A stretch of 64,000 bases of DNA from Paracoccaceae bacterium (GTDB lineage: Bacteria; Pseudomonadota; Alphaproteobacteria; Rhodobacterales; Rhodobacteraceae): assembly GCA_014654775.1 (NCBI GenBank), contig JACVZW010000058.1, forward strand, positions 186,001-250,000, in the 5' to 3' direction. Below are positions 29,273 to 38,755 of this stretch, piece by piece. The notes under the pieces are model-generated. The model was not told where the DNA came from and made no database searches. It saw only the letters and a program-made list of their open reading frames with translations. Positions within the stretch are counted from its first letter, which is position 1; every line of letters starts with the position of its first letter. A program made the translations under genes and the position numbers.

Positions 29273-30112
29273 TTAGGCGTCGCGCGGAACGCGGGTGTCG
29301 GGGAGCGAGATGCGCGCGACCTGTTCGGCGATGGGATCGACGGAAAGGGGATGCAGCTCTGCCCGATGGTCGCCGGGGGCGCCGATATCTTGCCAACGGC
29401 CACCCTTGTAGATCTCCAACGCGGGGAAGGTGGCCTTGTAGCCCATCTTGCGGCTGCCCGGCACCCAATAGCCGAGATAGACGTAAGGCAGCCCCGCTTC
29501 GCGCGCGATGTCGATATGATCGAGGATGACATAGGTGCCGAGCGAAAGATCGGCGAGATCGGGGTCGTAGAAGCTGTAGACCATCGACAGGCCGTCATCG
29601 AAGACATCGGTGAGGCAGACGGCGGCCAGCGGGCGCCCTGTCTCACCGGGGCCGGCGGGGCGGCTGTATTCCACCACGCGCGACTTGATCGGCGTCTCCT
29701 CGATCATCGCGGCGAATTCGAAGATGTCCATGTCGGCCATCCCGCCATCGGCATGGCGGCGGTCGAGATAGCGGCGGAAAAGGGAGAACTGATCCTCGGT
29801 CGCCCAGGGCGAGGTGGCGTTGCGGCGCAGGTCAGCGCCTTTCTTGAGGATACGGCGATGGATGCGGCGGGGGGCGAAGTCGGCCACCCGGATGCGCGCC
29901 GACAGGCAGGCCGAGCATTCCGCGCAGGAGGGGCGGTAGAGCACGTTCTGGCTGCGGCGGAACCCCTGTTTCGACAGGCTGTCGTTCAGCTTCTGCGCAT
30001 GTTCGCCCTGCAGCGCGGTGAATAGTTTCCTTTCCATCCGCCCCTCGAGATAGGGGCAGGGCTGCGGGGCCGTCACGTAGAACTGGGGCGCGATGGGAAG
30101 CGTGTGGCGCAT
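29273..30112 (-). CDS. bpt: aspartate/glutamate leucyltransferase Bpt
   Basis: Bpt attaches leucine from Leu-tRNA to proteins with N-terminal Asp or Glu, marking them for ClpS/ClpAP (N-degron pathway). The 279-residue protein has the N-terminal cysteine motifs PCPYL and [20 protein letters not shown], and the C-terminal domain with [22 protein letters not shown] and [22 protein letters not shown]. An older annotation would be arginyltransferase; sequence alone does not prove the amino acid. The VOC gene follows at once. Confidence 0.93.
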   Translation of the reverse strand: MRHTLPIAPQFYVTAPQPCPYLEGRMERKLFTALQGEHAQKLNDSLSKQGFRRSQNVLYRPSCAECSACLSARIRVADFAPRRIHRRILKKGADLRRNATSPWATEDQFSLFRRYLDRRHADGGMADMDIFEFAAMIEETPIKSRVVEYSRPAGPGETGRPLAAVCLTDVFDDGLSMVYSFYDPDLADLSLGTYVILDHIDIAREAGLPYVYLGYWVPGSRKMGYKATFPALEIYKGGRWQDIGAPGDHRAELHPLSVDPIAEQVARISLPDTRVPRDA

Positions 30113-30216
30113 GGATCAGGATCTGTGGAAGCAGCCGTCAGCCTAGCAAGCGGCTTGGCTTCCGCCAAGCCGCATTTCCGTCGAATCCGGGCCTTTCCAG
30201 CGCTTTTGATGTCGCA

Positions 30217-30666
30217 TCAGGCGTGCCGGTTGATGGCGACGCTGCCCAGAACCATGTCGGTAAGCCCCTGTCCGCGCCGGGTGACCATCATCAGCGCCAC
30301 CGACAGGATCTGCGGCAGGACGAAGGCCATCGACAGGGAATAGCCCAGAGTGTGCAGGAAGGCGGTGCCCGCGTCGAAGCGCTGGCCGTAGCGATCGAGG
30401 AATTCGATCGACATCACCCGCATGCCCCAGGTGGCCGAGCGGCCGCTGATCGTGATCCAGCGGTAGAGGAAGCCCACGGCCAGCCAGACGAGCGGAAAGA
30501 TGAAGACCGCCGTGAGCGCGCTGACGAGAACGACGAGCAGCACGATCGCCGTGACAAAGAGGGTGTCGATGATCCAAGCCAGCGCGCGCTTGGCCGGGAC
30601 GCCGCTGTAGAAAGCGGCGTGGCGGTCGGGGTCGGGCAGGGCCTGAAGGGCGGGGTCGGGATACAT
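30217..30666 (-). CDS. RDD family membrane protein
   Basis: The 149-residue protein has the RDD opening AKRALAWIIDTLFVTAIVLLVVLVSALTAVFIF, a second hydrophobic segment and a third after QRFDAGTAFLHTLGYSLSMAF. The family is of unknown function, with a few members implicated in ion transport. I chose the ATG at 30666 (MYPDPALQALP), rather than 30717, because the longer form adds a Cys/Arg-rich stretch not typical of the family. Confidence 0.85.
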   Translation of the reverse strand: MYPDPALQALPDPDRHAAFYSGVPAKRALAWIIDTLFVTAIVLLVVLVSALTAVFIFPLVWLAVGFLYRWITISGRSATWGMRVMSIEFLDRYGQRFDAGTAFLHTLGYSLSMAFVLPQILSVALMMVTRRGQGLTDMVLGSVAINRHA

Positions 30667-30741
30667 CTGTCGGGTCCGGTTGCGGGAGATGAGGCAAAGG
30701 TGGCCCCGAGGGGCCACCGGATCAAGGTCTGGTTGCCGCGA

Positions 30742-31203
30742 TCAGGCGTCCAGCGCGGGCGGCTGGGGCTGGTCGGCGCGCGGGGTGCGGGCGCGTTCGT
30801 CCATGAAGGCGTCGAACTGCTGCTTATCCTTGGCCTCGCGCAGGCGGTTCAAGAAGCCTTCGAAGGCGGCTTGTTCCTCTTCCAGACGGCGCAGGGTTTC
30901 GGCCTTGTAGGCGTCAAAGGCGGTGTTGCCCGACGAGGCATGGACGCGGCTGTTCCAGTCCGAGGACCAAGCGGTGCGACGGGATTTGCGGCAGGACGAT
31001 CCGAACATGTCTTTGCTCCAGCGGTTGGTGATGGTCATGTAGGCGACGAGGGCGAGGCCCACGGGCCAGAAGAAGATGAAGCCCAGCACCATGGCGGTGA
31101 TCCAAGCCTTGCGGCCGTGGCCATCAAGCCAAGCTTCGGCCCGGCGCGGCCAGGACAGGAGGCCGCCCGAGGTGCGGGGGGCGGCGGCGGGGTAGGTGTT
31201 CAT
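30742..31203 (-). CDS. DUF2852 family membrane protein
   Basis: The 153-residue protein has one strong membrane helix (AWITAMVLGFIFFWPVGLALVAYMTI) near residues 32-57, then a basic, Ser-rich stretch and a helical coiled-coil-like tail AYKAETLRRLEEEQAAFEGFLNRLREAKDKQQFDAFMDER (in two blocks). This fits DUF2852, a Rhodobacterales-rich family of unknown function. The start at 31203 is supported by GGGAGACC upstream. A palindromic ATGTGAA/TTCACAT site lies just upstream. Confidence 0.8.
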   Translation of the reverse strand: MNTYPAAAPRTSGGLLSWPRRAEAWLDGHGRKAWITAMVLGFIFFWPVGLALVAYMTITNRWSKDMFGSSCRKSRRTAWSSDWNSRVHASSGNTAFDAYKAETLRRLEEEQAAFEGFLNRLREAKDKQQFDAFMDERARTPRADQPQPPALDA

Positions 31204-31228
31204 CGGCGGTCTCCCATGTTGCGCGTTG

Positions 31229-31306
31229 ATGTGAATGTCTTTCACATGGGGGAAGATGTGGGGGCGGCGGGGCGGGTTCAAGAGGGTATGTTAAAATAAT
31301 TCACAT
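31229..31306 (-). promoter_or_regulatory. putative operator upstream of the DUF2852 gene
   Basis: ATGTGAA and TTCACAT form a 7-bp inverted repeat around 5 bases (31229-31247). A third TTCACAT lies at 31300-31306, next to an AT-rich TTAAAATAAT (31291-31300). The layout suggests a dimeric regulator acting at the DUF2852 promoter. The regulator is unknown. Confidence 0.5.
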
Positions 31307-31447
31307 AGCGCGCGACAGAAGGGGACGGTGAGCCTGCAGCGCGCGGGCAAGGGCCCGCGCAAGCCTTTTCTCCGCGCCGCCGCCTTCGGCTCTGGCGCGG
31401 GGGGCGGGGGGCGTTCCGCCCCCTCGGGGCCATGCGGCCCCTTCACC

Positions 31448-31477
31448 CCCTGAGAGTATTTGGGGCCAAGATGAAGG
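31448..31477 (+). repeat. dispersed TATTT-GATGAAG element, copy 5
   Basis: CCCTGAGAGTATTTGGG followed by GCCAAGATGAAGG, in the gap downstream of the YbaK-like gene (7 bases beyond its stop). A GC-rich hairpin (GGGGGCG-TTC-CGCCCCC) precedes it. Confidence 0.7.
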
Positions 31478-31483
31478 CTGCGG

Positions 31484-31954
31484 TCAGGCGGTGAAGGGGG
31501 CGAGGGTCGCGCCGGTGATGCGGAGCAGGTCGGTGGGGGCGATGGGGAAGATATGCCGGGGGGTGCCTGCGGCGGCCCAGACTTCAGCGAAGTCGAGGAG
31601 GCGCGGGTCGAACCAGGTCGGTACGGGCGAAAGATGGCCGATCGGGGCGACGCCGCCGATGGCGAAGCCGGTGACGGCGCGGACGCGGTCGATCTCGGCC
31701 CGGGCGAGGGCTTCGCCGACAAGGGCGGTGGCACGATCTGGCGCGACCTGATTGCCGCCTGCGGTGAGGAAGAGGGCGAGGCGGCCGGTTTCGGCCCCGG
31801 CAAAGAGGATGGATTTCACGATCTGGTCGAGATGGACCCCGGCGGCGTCGGCCGCCTGCTGGGCGGTGCGGGTTTCGCCGGGTATTTCGAGGGGGGTGAT
31901 GTCGAGGCCTGCCGCATGAAGGGCGGCGGTGACGCGGGCGAGGCTTTTGCTCAT
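31484..31954 (-). CDS. YbaK/EbsC family aminoacyl-tRNA deacylase
   Basis: The 156-residue protein matches the YbaK/ProXp family, which hydrolyses mischarged tRNA (Cys- or Ala-tRNA(Pro)). Visible motifs are RTAQQAADAAGVHLDQIVKSILF, FLTAGGNQVAPDRAT and FAIGGVAPIGH, where the GxxP segment lies in the active site; the conserved lysine is in IVKSI. It could edit Pro- or another tRNA. It is an isolated gene, divergent from glnE. Confidence 0.87.
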   Translation of the reverse strand: MSKSLARVTAALHAAGLDITPLEIPGETRTAQQAADAAGVHLDQIVKSILFAGAETGRLALFLTAGGNQVAPDRATALVGEALARAEIDRVRAVTGFAIGGVAPIGHLSPVPTWFDPRLLDFAEVWAAAGTPRHIFPIAPTDLLRITGATLAPFTA

Positions 31955-32224
31955 GGCGGGCTCCGATGCGGTGGCGGGATGGGTCTAGCCGCCGGGGAAA
32001 GATGGGGCAATGGGGGGGCGCAGGTCCGGGGAGACAGGCGGCGGGCGAGGGACGCTTTGGCTCTGGGGTGAGGGGCGGATGGGAAGGCGGGCGGGTACGG
32101 GACGGTGGACCGCAGGGGGAAAGGGCTGGAGAAGGATCGGGACCTGGGGGTGCGCTTCGCTGACCTAGCCGGGCAGGGCGGGCGACGCGTTGACCGGGCG
32201 GGGCGGTGGGTGCAGGGTGCGCGC

Positions 32225-35041
32225 ATGACGTATGCCCCTTTCGCCGACCGCCTGACCCGATCTCCGCTTGCCCATGACCGGGCCGCTTGCGCCGATGTGG
32301 CGGGCGGCTTTGGCGATCTGGCGCCAGAGGTGGCGGGTCTGTTGGGGGCGGTGGCGGGGTGCAGCCCCTTTCTGAAAGGTCTGATGTCCCGGGAAGGGGA
32401 CTGGCTGCGCGGCGCGCTGTCAGGCCCGCCAGAGGCGGCGATGGCGGCGGTGCTGTTGGACCCGGTGGCGGCAGAGGGGACTGAGGCGCTGGGCATCGCG
32501 CTGCGGCAGGCCAAGCGGCGGGCGGCGCTGCTGACCGCGCTGTGCGATTGCGGGGGTCTCTGGGGGCTGGAGGAGGTGACGGGTGCGCTGACGCGGCTGG
32601 CCGATCTGGCCGTCGATCTGGCGATCCGTGCCTTTGTCGCCGAAGAGATCCGGCGCGGCAAGCTGCCCGGGGCGGTGCCTGAGGATGCCGCGACCGGCGC
32701 AGGGATGGTGGCGCTGGCCATGGGGAAGATGGGGGCCGGGGAACTTAACTATTCCTCCGACATCGATCTGGTCTGCCTGTTCGACGAGACGCGCTATGGC
32801 TCGGAAGCGGGCGAGGCGCGGGCGGCTTTTATCCGGGTGACGCGGAGGATGGCAGCGCTGCTGTCGGACATTACGGCGGAGGGCTATGTCTTTCGCACCG
32901 ACCTGCGGCTGCGGCCCGATGCAGCGGTGACGCCTGTATGCCTGAGCATGGCAGCGGCGGAGAGCTATTATGAAAGCGTCGGGCGGACTTGGGAGCGGGC
33001 GGCCTATATCAAGGCGCGTCCCTGTGGCGGGGATCTTGTGGCAGGGGCGCGGTTCCTGAACGCCTTGACCCCCTTTGTCTGGCGCAAGCATCTGGATTTC
33101 GCGGCCATTCAGGATGCCCATGACATGCGCCTGCGCATCCGCGAGCATCGACAGTTGAACCGCCCCCTGACGGTGGAGGGGCACAACATGAAGCTGGGGC
33201 AGGGCGGGATACGCGAGATCGAGTTCTTCACCCAGACCCGGCAGTTGATTGCGGGGGGGCGGGACCCCGAGTTGCGGGATCGGACGACGGTCGGGGGGCT
33301 GGCGGCGCTGGCGGCCAAGGGCTGGATTCCGGGCGAAGTGGCGGAAGAGTTGACGGCGCTGTACCGCGCGCATCGCGAGGTGGAGCATCGGCTGCAGATG
33401 GTGGGGGATGCCCAGACCCATGACCTGCCGCTGAAGGCAGAGGGCGTGGCGCGGATCGCGGCCTTCTGCGGGCAGGACGAGGCCGGGTTCCGCGCGGGGC
33501 TTCTGGATCGGCTGGCGCGGGTGGACCGCTTGACCGAGGGCTTCTTCGCGCCGGGGGCGGCAGAGGCGCTGCCCGAGCTTTCGGATACGGCGCGGGCGAT
33601 CGTGGAGGGCTGGTCGCACTATCCGGCGCTGCGGAGCGAGCGGGCGCAGGCGATCTTTCGCCGTCTGCGGCCCACGCTGCTGAAACGGCTGATGCGGGCG
33701 GCGAACCCGGACGAGGCGCTGGTCGCGCTGGACGGGTTCCTTGCAGGGCTGCCGGCCGGGGTGCAGCTGTTCTCGCTGTTCGAGGCCAATCCGGCCTTGA
33801 TCGACCTGATCATCGATGTGGCGGCGACCTCGCCCCTGCTGGCGCGCTATCTGGCGCGGAATGCCGGGGTGCTGGACGGGGTGATCGGCGGGTCCTTCTT
33901 TGCGCCTTGGCCGGGGGTCGGGCCGCTGGTTGCGGCGCTGGCGCGGGCGATGGAGGACGTGGCGGATTACGAGAAGAAGCTGGGCGCGGCGCGGCGGGTG
34001 ATGAAGGAATGGCATTTCCGGGTCGGGGTGCATCATCTGCGCGGGCTGATCGATGCTTTTGAGGCGGCCAAGCAATATGCCGATCTGGCCGAGGCGGTGA
34101 TCGCCGCGCTGTGGCCCGTGGTCTGTGCGGAATTCGGACGCAAGCACGGGCCTTTGCCGGGGCAGGGGGCAGTGGTGCTGGGCATGGGGTCGCTGGGGGC
34201 GGCGCGGCTCAATGCGGGGTCGGATCTTGACCTGATCGTGATCTATGATGCGGGCGGGGTGGAGATGTCGGAAGGCCCGCGCCCGCTGGCCACGCGGGCC
34301 TATTATGCGCGGCTGACGCAGGCGCTGGTGACCGCGCTGACCGCGCCGATGGCCGAGGGGCGGCTTTACGAGGTGGACATGCGCCTGAGGCCCAGTGGGC
34401 GGCAAGGGCCGGTGGCGACGGCGATCCAGTCCTTTATCGCCTATCAGGAAGAGGAGGCCTGGACTTGGGAGCATCTGGCGCTGACCCGTGCGCGGCCTTT
34501 GGCCGGGGCGGGTGGGGTGATGGCGGAGGTGGAGGAGTTCCGCCGCTGCCTGTTGCCCGCAAAGGGGCGGGGCGCACAGGTGCGGGCGGATGTGGCGGCG
34601 ATGCGGGCGCGGCTGAAGGCGGCCAAACCCGCACGGGGTGCGTGGGAGGCCAAGAACGGCCCCGGGCGTCTTATGGATATCGAACTGGTCGCGCAGATGG
34701 CGGCGCTCTTGACCGGATCGCCCCTGCGCGGGGTGGAGCGGCAGATCGAGGCGGGCCGAAAGGGCGGCATCCTGTCGGATTCCGACGTTTCCTCCCTTCT
34801 TGCGGCCTATAGGTTGATGTGGCGCTTGCAGGCGGGGACGCGACTGATCACCGAGGGGGTGCTGGAGCCGGGGAAGCTTGGCGAAGGGGCCTGCGCCTTC
34901 TTGTTGCGCGAGACGGGCGAGGAAAGTGCGGAGACGCTGGGCCGGGCGCTTGAGGCGGCGGCGGCGGCGGCGGAAGCGGTGATCGAGGCCTGTGTGGGGC
35001 CGGGAGAGCAGGATGGGGAGACGGATGATGCGGCTGGATGA
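32225..35041 (+). CDS. glnE: bifunctional glutamine synthetase adenylyltransferase/deadenylase GlnE
   Basis: GlnE adenylylates and deadenylylates glutamine synthetase in response to PII proteins. The 938-residue protein has two nucleotidyltransferase domains, each with the GxMGxxELNxxSDxDL pattern. The first catalytic aspartates are Asp179 and Asp181 (SSDIDLVCLFD) and the second Asp667 and Asp669 (GSDLDLIVIYD). Each domain is followed by a helical regulatory domain (LGQGGIREIEFFTQ; PGRLMDIELVAQM). I chose the ATG at 32225; the frame is open to 32105, but the extra residues are Arg/Gly-rich. Its last 17 bases overlap the next gene. Confidence 0.96.
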   Translation: MTYAPFADRLTRSPLAHDRAACADVAGGFGDLAPEVAGLLGAVAGCSPFLKGLMSREGDWLRGALSGPPEAAMAAVLLDPVAAEGTEALGIALRQAKRRAALLTALCDCGGLWGLEEVTGALTRLADLAVDLAIRAFVAEEIRRGKLPGAVPEDAATGAGMVALAMGKMGAGELNYSSDIDLVCLFDETRYGSEAGEARAAFIRVTRRMAALLSDITAEGYVFRTDLRLRPDAAVTPVCLSMAAAESYYESVGRTWERAAYIKARPCGGDLVAGARFLNALTPFVWRKHLDFAAIQDAHDMRLRIREHRQLNRPLTVEGHNMKLGQGGIREIEFFTQTRQLIAGGRDPELRDRTTVGGLAALAAKGWIPGEVAEELTALYRAHREVEHRLQMVGDAQTHDLPLKAEGVARIAAFCGQDEAGFRAGLLDRLARVDRLTEGFFAPGAAEALPELSDTARAIVEGWSHYPALRSERAQAIFRRLRPTLLKRLMRAANPDEALVALDGFLAGLPAGVQLFSLFEANPALIDLIIDVAATSPLLARYLARNAGVLDGVIGGSFFAPWPGVGPLVAALARAMEDVADYEKKLGAARRVMKEWHFRVGVHHLRGLIDAFEAAKQYADLAEAVIAALWPVVCAEFGRKHGPLPGQGAVVLGMGSLGAARLNAGSDLDLIVIYDAGGVEMSEGPRPLATRAYYARLTQALVTALTAPMAEGRLYEVDMRLRPSGRQGPVATAIQSFIAYQEEEAWTWEHLALTRARPLAGAGGVMAEVEEFRRCLLPAKGRGAQVRADVAAMRARLKAAKPARGAWEAKNGPGRLMDIELVAQMAALLTGSPLRGVERQIEAGRKGGILSDSDVSSLLAAYRLMWRLQAGTRLITEGVLEPGKLGEGACAFLLRETGEESAETLGRALEAAAAAAEAVIEACVGPGEQDGETDDAAG

Positions 35042-35300
35042 AGCGGATCCGAAGGGTCTGGTGCGGGAGAGCTATCGGATCGAGGGGATCACGCTGGGAG
35101 AGTGCCGGTCGATCCTTGTCGACTGGGCGCTGAGCCTGCCGCTGGATGCCCCGATGAAGGAGGCGATCCGGGTGGTGATGGCGGAATATGCGCTGGGCGC
35201 GCCGGATCACCCGATGTCGAAGGTGCTGGAGGAAGGGTTGCTCTCGCCCGAAGCCCCGAAGCGCCGCGGCGGGCGCGCGGCCCGTCTGGGTGACGCCTGA
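35025..35300 (+). CDS. hypothetical protein, glnE-coupled, 91 aa
   Basis: This gene starts inside the last codons of glnE (17-base overlap), with GGGGAGACGG as ribosome site, and the next ATG (35028) is also possible. The protein has ESYRIEGITLGECRSILVDWALSL and VVMAEYALGAPDHPMSKVLEEGL, an acidic helical pattern, and a Lys/Arg-rich tail (PKRRGGRAARLG). It is widespread in form but I cannot name a family. Co-translation with glnE is the only functional hint. Confidence 0.75.
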   Translation: MMRLDEADPKGLVRESYRIEGITLGECRSILVDWALSLPLDAPMKEAIRVVMAEYALGAPDHPMSKVLEEGLLSPEAPKRRGGRAARLGDA

Positions 35301-35332
35301 GGCAGGGGCCATTTAGGGACAGGGATTGGGGG

Positions 35333-35357
35333 GGCGATTTCTGCGTCAGAAATCGCC
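35333..35357. terminator. bidirectional hairpin between convergent genes
   Basis: A perfect 11-bp inverted repeat (GGCGATTTCTG and its complement, 3-base loop) fills the gap between the glnE-coupled gene and the convergent PhnB-like gene. It touches the first base of the latter's stop codon. Confidence 0.65.
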
Positions 35358-35818
35358 TAGCCGCGGGCGGCGGCCTCCAAAGCGGGGCCGTCAAGCTTTA
35401 CCATCCCCATCATCGCTTGCATCACACGCTCGGTTTGCGCTGCGTCCCCGCCTTGCATCAGACGCAAGAGGCTGCGCGGGATGATCTGCCAAGACACGCC
35501 GAAACGATCCACCAGCCAACCGCAGCGCTGCGCCTCGCCCCCTTGCACGAGGGCGTGCCAGAGCAGATCGACCTCGGCCTGCGTGTCGAGATGCACCTCG
35601 ATCGAGGCGGCGGGACTAAGCCGATAGGTCGGCCCGCCATTGAGGAAGGTGTAGCGATGGCCGAGCAGGGCGAGATGGACGAGAAAGGCCCCCTCGCCGC
35701 CGCGCCGGGGAAAACTGTGGATGATCTTCGATCCCGGCAGCAGCGAGACATAGGTCTCGGCCGCATCCTGCGCCTGATCTTCGAACCAGAGGCAGGTTTG
35801 AATGCTGGGTCCGGTCAT
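35357..35818 (-). CDS. PhnB-like VOC family protein
   Basis: The 153-residue protein has the PhnB/3-demethylubiquinone-methyltransferase-like VOC fold: IQTCLWFEDQAQDAAETYVSLLPGSKI, FLVHLALLGHRYTFLNGGP, and the C-terminal VDRFGVSWQIIPRSLLRLMQGGD. Members are widespread, and the name does not imply phosphonate or ubiquinone activity. It stands alone, convergent with the glnE unit. Confidence 0.85.
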   Translation of the reverse strand: MTGPSIQTCLWFEDQAQDAAETYVSLLPGSKIIHSFPRRGGEGAFLVHLALLGHRYTFLNGGPTYRLSPAASIEVHLDTQAEVDLLWHALVQGGEAQRCGWLVDRFGVSWQIIPRSLLRLMQGGDAAQTERVMQAMMGMVKLDGPALEAAARG

Positions 35819-35897
35819 GGCAAGCCCCCCTGCCGCCGCTGCAAATCAATCTTAAGATGCGCTGCGGCAGAGAGTCGGGCAAGTCTTTCGGCGGGGG

Positions 35898-36539
35898 TCA
35901 GCCGCGCAGGCCCGACGCCTCATGCGCGAGACGGGTGATGGCGGCCCAGTCGCCTTGCGCCATCGCCTCTTTCGGGGCGACCCACGAGCCGCCAACGCAG
36001 AGGATGTTCTTGAGCGACAGGTACTCGGGCGCGTTCTTCAGGCTGATCCCGCCGGTGGGGCAGAACGTCACCTGCGGGAGGGGCGAGCCGATGGATTTCA
36101 GGAAGGCGGCGCCGCCCGATTGTTCGGCGGGGAAGAACTTCTGCACGGTGTAGCCGCGTTCGAGAAGGACCATGATCTCGGTCGCTGTCACCGCGCCGGG
36201 AAGAAGGGGGAGGCCCTCATCCTCGCAGGCCTTGATCAGGCTGTCGGTGGCACCGGGCGAGACGCCGAAGGTCGCCCCGGCCTTTTTGGCAGCCTTGACA
36301 TCGGCGGGGGTGAGGAGGGTGCCCGCACCCACCGTGCCGCCTTCGACATCAGCCATGGCGCGGATCGCATCAAGGGCGACGGGGGTGCGCAGCGTGACCT
36401 CCAGCGCGGGCAAACCGCCTGCGACGAGGGCGCGGGCCAAGGGGGCGGCATGGGCGAGGTCGTCGATCACGAGGACCGGCACGACGGGGGCAAGCTGGCA
36501 GACCTTCAGGGCGGCGGCGGATTGTTCGGCGGGGGTCAT
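35898..36539 (-). CDS. eda: 2-dehydro-3-deoxyphosphogluconate aldolase Eda
   Basis: Eda splits KDPG into pyruvate and glyceraldehyde-3-phosphate, the second Entner-Doudoroff step. The 213-residue protein has LEVTLRTP with Glu47, the [11 protein letters not shown] motif, [11 protein letters not shown] and the Schiff-base lysine Lys134 in [12 protein letters not shown]. It follows edd on the same strand, 98 bases away, with a GC hairpin and a dispersed element between them. Confidence 0.96.
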   Translation of the reverse strand: MTPAEQSAAALKVCQLAPVVPVLVIDDLAHAAPLARALVAGGLPALEVTLRTPVALDAIRAMADVEGGTVGAGTLLTPADVKAAKKAGATFGVSPGATDSLIKACEDEGLPLLPGAVTATEIMVLLERGYTVQKFFPAEQSGGAAFLKSIGSPLPQVTFCPTGGISLKNAPEYLSLKNILCVGGSWVAPKEAMAQGDWAAITRLAHEASGLRG

Positions 36540-36570
36540 GGACCGGATACCTCGGTTCTTGTGGCGAGCG

Positions 36571-36624
36571 CCGGGGGTTTTGCACCCCCGGACCCCCGCA
36601 GGATATTTGAAAACAGATGAAAGA
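36571..36624 (+). repeat. GC hairpin plus TATTT-GATGAAG element, copy 6
   Basis: A CCGGGGGT/ACCCCCGG hairpin (36571-36577 with 36585-36591 plus one more pair) is followed by GCAGGATATTTG and AAAACAGATGAAAG. It lies within the edd-eda operon, like copy 4 in the ilvI-ilvN operon, so here too transcription must pass through it. Confidence 0.7.
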
Positions 36625-36637
36625 GGCAGAGGGCCGG

Positions 36638-38443
36638 TCAGACGACCACTGCGCCCCCTGTTTCGGCGGGGCCGACATGGCGGCGGAAGGCGGCGAAGAG
36701 TTCACGCCCGATGCCGAATTCATTGGCCGAGAGGTCTACGGTGATGGGGGTGCGGCTGTCGAAATCGGGGGCGAGGACGGTGAGTGTGCCCGCCGTCGCG
36801 TCAAGACGGATGATGTCGCCGTCGCGCAGTTTGGCCAGCGGGCCGCCGGTCGCGGCCTCGGGCGAGACATGGATGGCGGCGGGCACCTTGCCGGAGGCGC
36901 CCGACATGCGGCCATCGGTGACCAGCGCCACGCGCAGGCCGCGTTCCTGAAGGACCGAGAGGGTGGGGGTGAGGGAGTGAAGTTCCGGCATGCCATTGGC
37001 CTGCGGGCCTTGGAAGCGGACCACGACCACGCAGTCGGAGGTGAATTCGCCGCGCTTGAAGGCGGCCTTCACATCGTCCTGATCGTGGAAGATGCGGGCG
37101 GGTGCTTCGATCACATGGCGATCGGCTGCGACAGCAGAGACTTTGATCACGCCGCGGCCCAGATTGCCGGTCAACTGCTTGAGGCCGCCGGTCGGCTGGA
37201 ACGGATCGGTGGCGGGGCGCAGGATCTTGTCGTTGAGGGTTTCGTTGGCGCCGTCTTCCCAATGCAGTTTGCCGTCCTTCAGCTTTGGCTCCTGCCGATA
37301 GAGGGAGAGGCCGTCGCCCGCCACGGTCTTGGCATCGGGGTGCAGGAGGCCCGCGTCGAGCAACTGGCCGATCATGTAAGAGAGGCCCCCGGCGGCGTGG
37401 AAATGGTTCACGTCGGCAAGGCCGTTGGGGTAGACCTTGGCCATCAGTGGCACGGCTTCGGAGATGTCGGCGAAATCCTGCAGGTCGAGGATCACGCCAG
37501 AGGCGCGGGCCATGGCGGGCAGGTGCAGCACGAGGTTGGTCGATCCACCCGTGGCCATCAGCCCGACGAGCCCATTCACATAGGCGCGTTCATCAAGGAT
37601 CTCGCCCACGGGACGGTATTCGTTGCCGAGCGCGGTGATCTGGGCCGCGCGTTCGACGGCGGCGGTCGTCAGCGCCTCGCGCAGGGGGGTGCCGGGGTTC
37701 ACGAAAGAGGCGCCGGGCAGGTGCAGACCCATGAACTCCATCAGCATCTGATTGGTGTTGGCCGTGCCGTAGAAGGTGCAGGTGCCGGGGCCATGGTAAG
37801 AGGCCATTTCGGCTGCCATCAATTCCTCGCGCCCGATCTGGCCCGCGGCATAGGCGTTGCGGACCTTGGCCTTTTCATCGTTCGGCAGGCCGGAGGTCAT
37901 GGGGCCTGCGGGGACAAAGATCGTGGGCACATGGCCGAAGGTGGAGGCGGCGATGATCAGGCCCGGGACGATCTTGTCGCAGACGCCGAGGTAGAGGGCG
38001 GCGTCGAAGGTGTTATGGGACATGGCGACACCTGCCGCCAGCGCGATGACGTCGCGGGAGAAGAGCGAGAGCTCCATTCCCGGCTGGCCTTGGGTCACGC
38101 CATCGCACATGGCGGGCACGCCGCCTGCGACCTGCGCCGTCGCGCCGGCCTTGCGCGCGGCGGTGCGGATGAGGGCCGGGTAGGTCTCGAACGGCTGATG
38201 GGCGGAGAGCATGTCGTTATAGGCGGTCACGATCCCGATATTCGGGGCGCGGCCTGCGGCGAGGCTGTCCTTGTCGGCCCCCATGGCGGCATAGGCATGG
38301 GCTTGGTTCCCGCAGGCGAGGTGGCTGCGTGCGGGGCCGTCCTTGGCGGCCTTGGCAAGCCGTTCCAGATAGGGGCCGCGGCTGCCTTCCGAGCGGGCGC
38401 GGATCCGGTCCGTGACGCGGGCGATGGTGGCATTCAGGGTCAT
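36638..38443 (-). CDS. edd: phosphogluconate dehydratase Edd
   Basis: Edd dehydrates 6-phosphogluconate to KDPG using an iron-sulfur cluster. The 601-residue protein of the IlvD/Edd family has [46 protein letters not shown] (in blocks), [15 protein letters not shown] and [13 protein letters not shown]. Cysteines in these three segments are the cluster ligands in the family. Together with eda it makes a full Entner-Doudoroff branch. A perfect palindrome 42 bases upstream of the start is the likely operator. Confidence 0.96.
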   Translation of the reverse strand: MTLNATIARVTDRIRARSEGSRGPYLERLAKAAKDGPARSHLACGNQAHAYAAMGADKDSLAAGRAPNIGIVTAYNDMLSAHQPFETYPALIRTAARKAGATAQVAGGVPAMCDGVTQGQPGMELSLFSRDVIALAAGVAMSHNTFDAALYLGVCDKIVPGLIIAASTFGHVPTIFVPAGPMTSGLPNDEKAKVRNAYAAGQIGREELMAAEMASYHGPGTCTFYGTANTNQMLMEFMGLHLPGASFVNPGTPLREALTTAAVERAAQITALGNEYRPVGEILDERAYVNGLVGLMATGGSTNLVLHLPAMARASGVILDLQDFADISEAVPLMAKVYPNGLADVNHFHAAGGLSYMIGQLLDAGLLHPDAKTVAGDGLSLYRQEPKLKDGKLHWEDGANETLNDKILRPATDPFQPTGGLKQLTGNLGRGVIKVSAVAADRHVIEAPARIFHDQDDVKAAFKRGEFTSDCVVVVRFQGPQANGMPELHSLTPTLSVLQERGLRVALVTDGRMSGASGKVPAAIHVSPEAATGGPLAKLRDGDIIRLDATAGTLTVLAPDFDSRTPITVDLSANEFGIGRELFAAFRRHVGPAETGGAVVV

Positions 38444-38485
38444 GGGCGATTCCTCCGTCAGCGGCTTGCGGGCTTCTAGCAGATA

Positions 38486-38501
38486 TTGTTAGCGCTAACA
38501 A
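38486..38501 (-). promoter_or_regulatory. 16-bp palindromic operator upstream of edd
   Basis: TTGTTAGCGCTAACAA is a perfect palindrome, 42 bases before the edd ATG and in the 311-base gap that also holds the divergent lipoprotein promoter. The GCGC centre and TTAG/CTAA arms are typical of LacI/GalR-family operators, which often control sugar-acid genes. The cognate repressor is not in this window. Confidence 0.75.
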
Positions 38502-38755
38502 CCGTCGCAAGTGGCATGAAAAATGCAACCTTGGGGTGAGCGATGCATCAGGCGGATCGGCGGTGTTCCGCCTTGTTTTGCTGGGTTGGCGGACAGGTAT
38601 GGGTGGTATTGTGTCGAATTTGATGATGGTGGCGCGGATTGTTTCCTGAACAGGCATAAACCTACGAAATGATCTGCCGTTAACGAAATTCGGCCACATT
38701 TGCCTCCCATACGCTTGTTCCATTCAATGGGGCAGGTGCCCTTGGAGGTGTGGAC

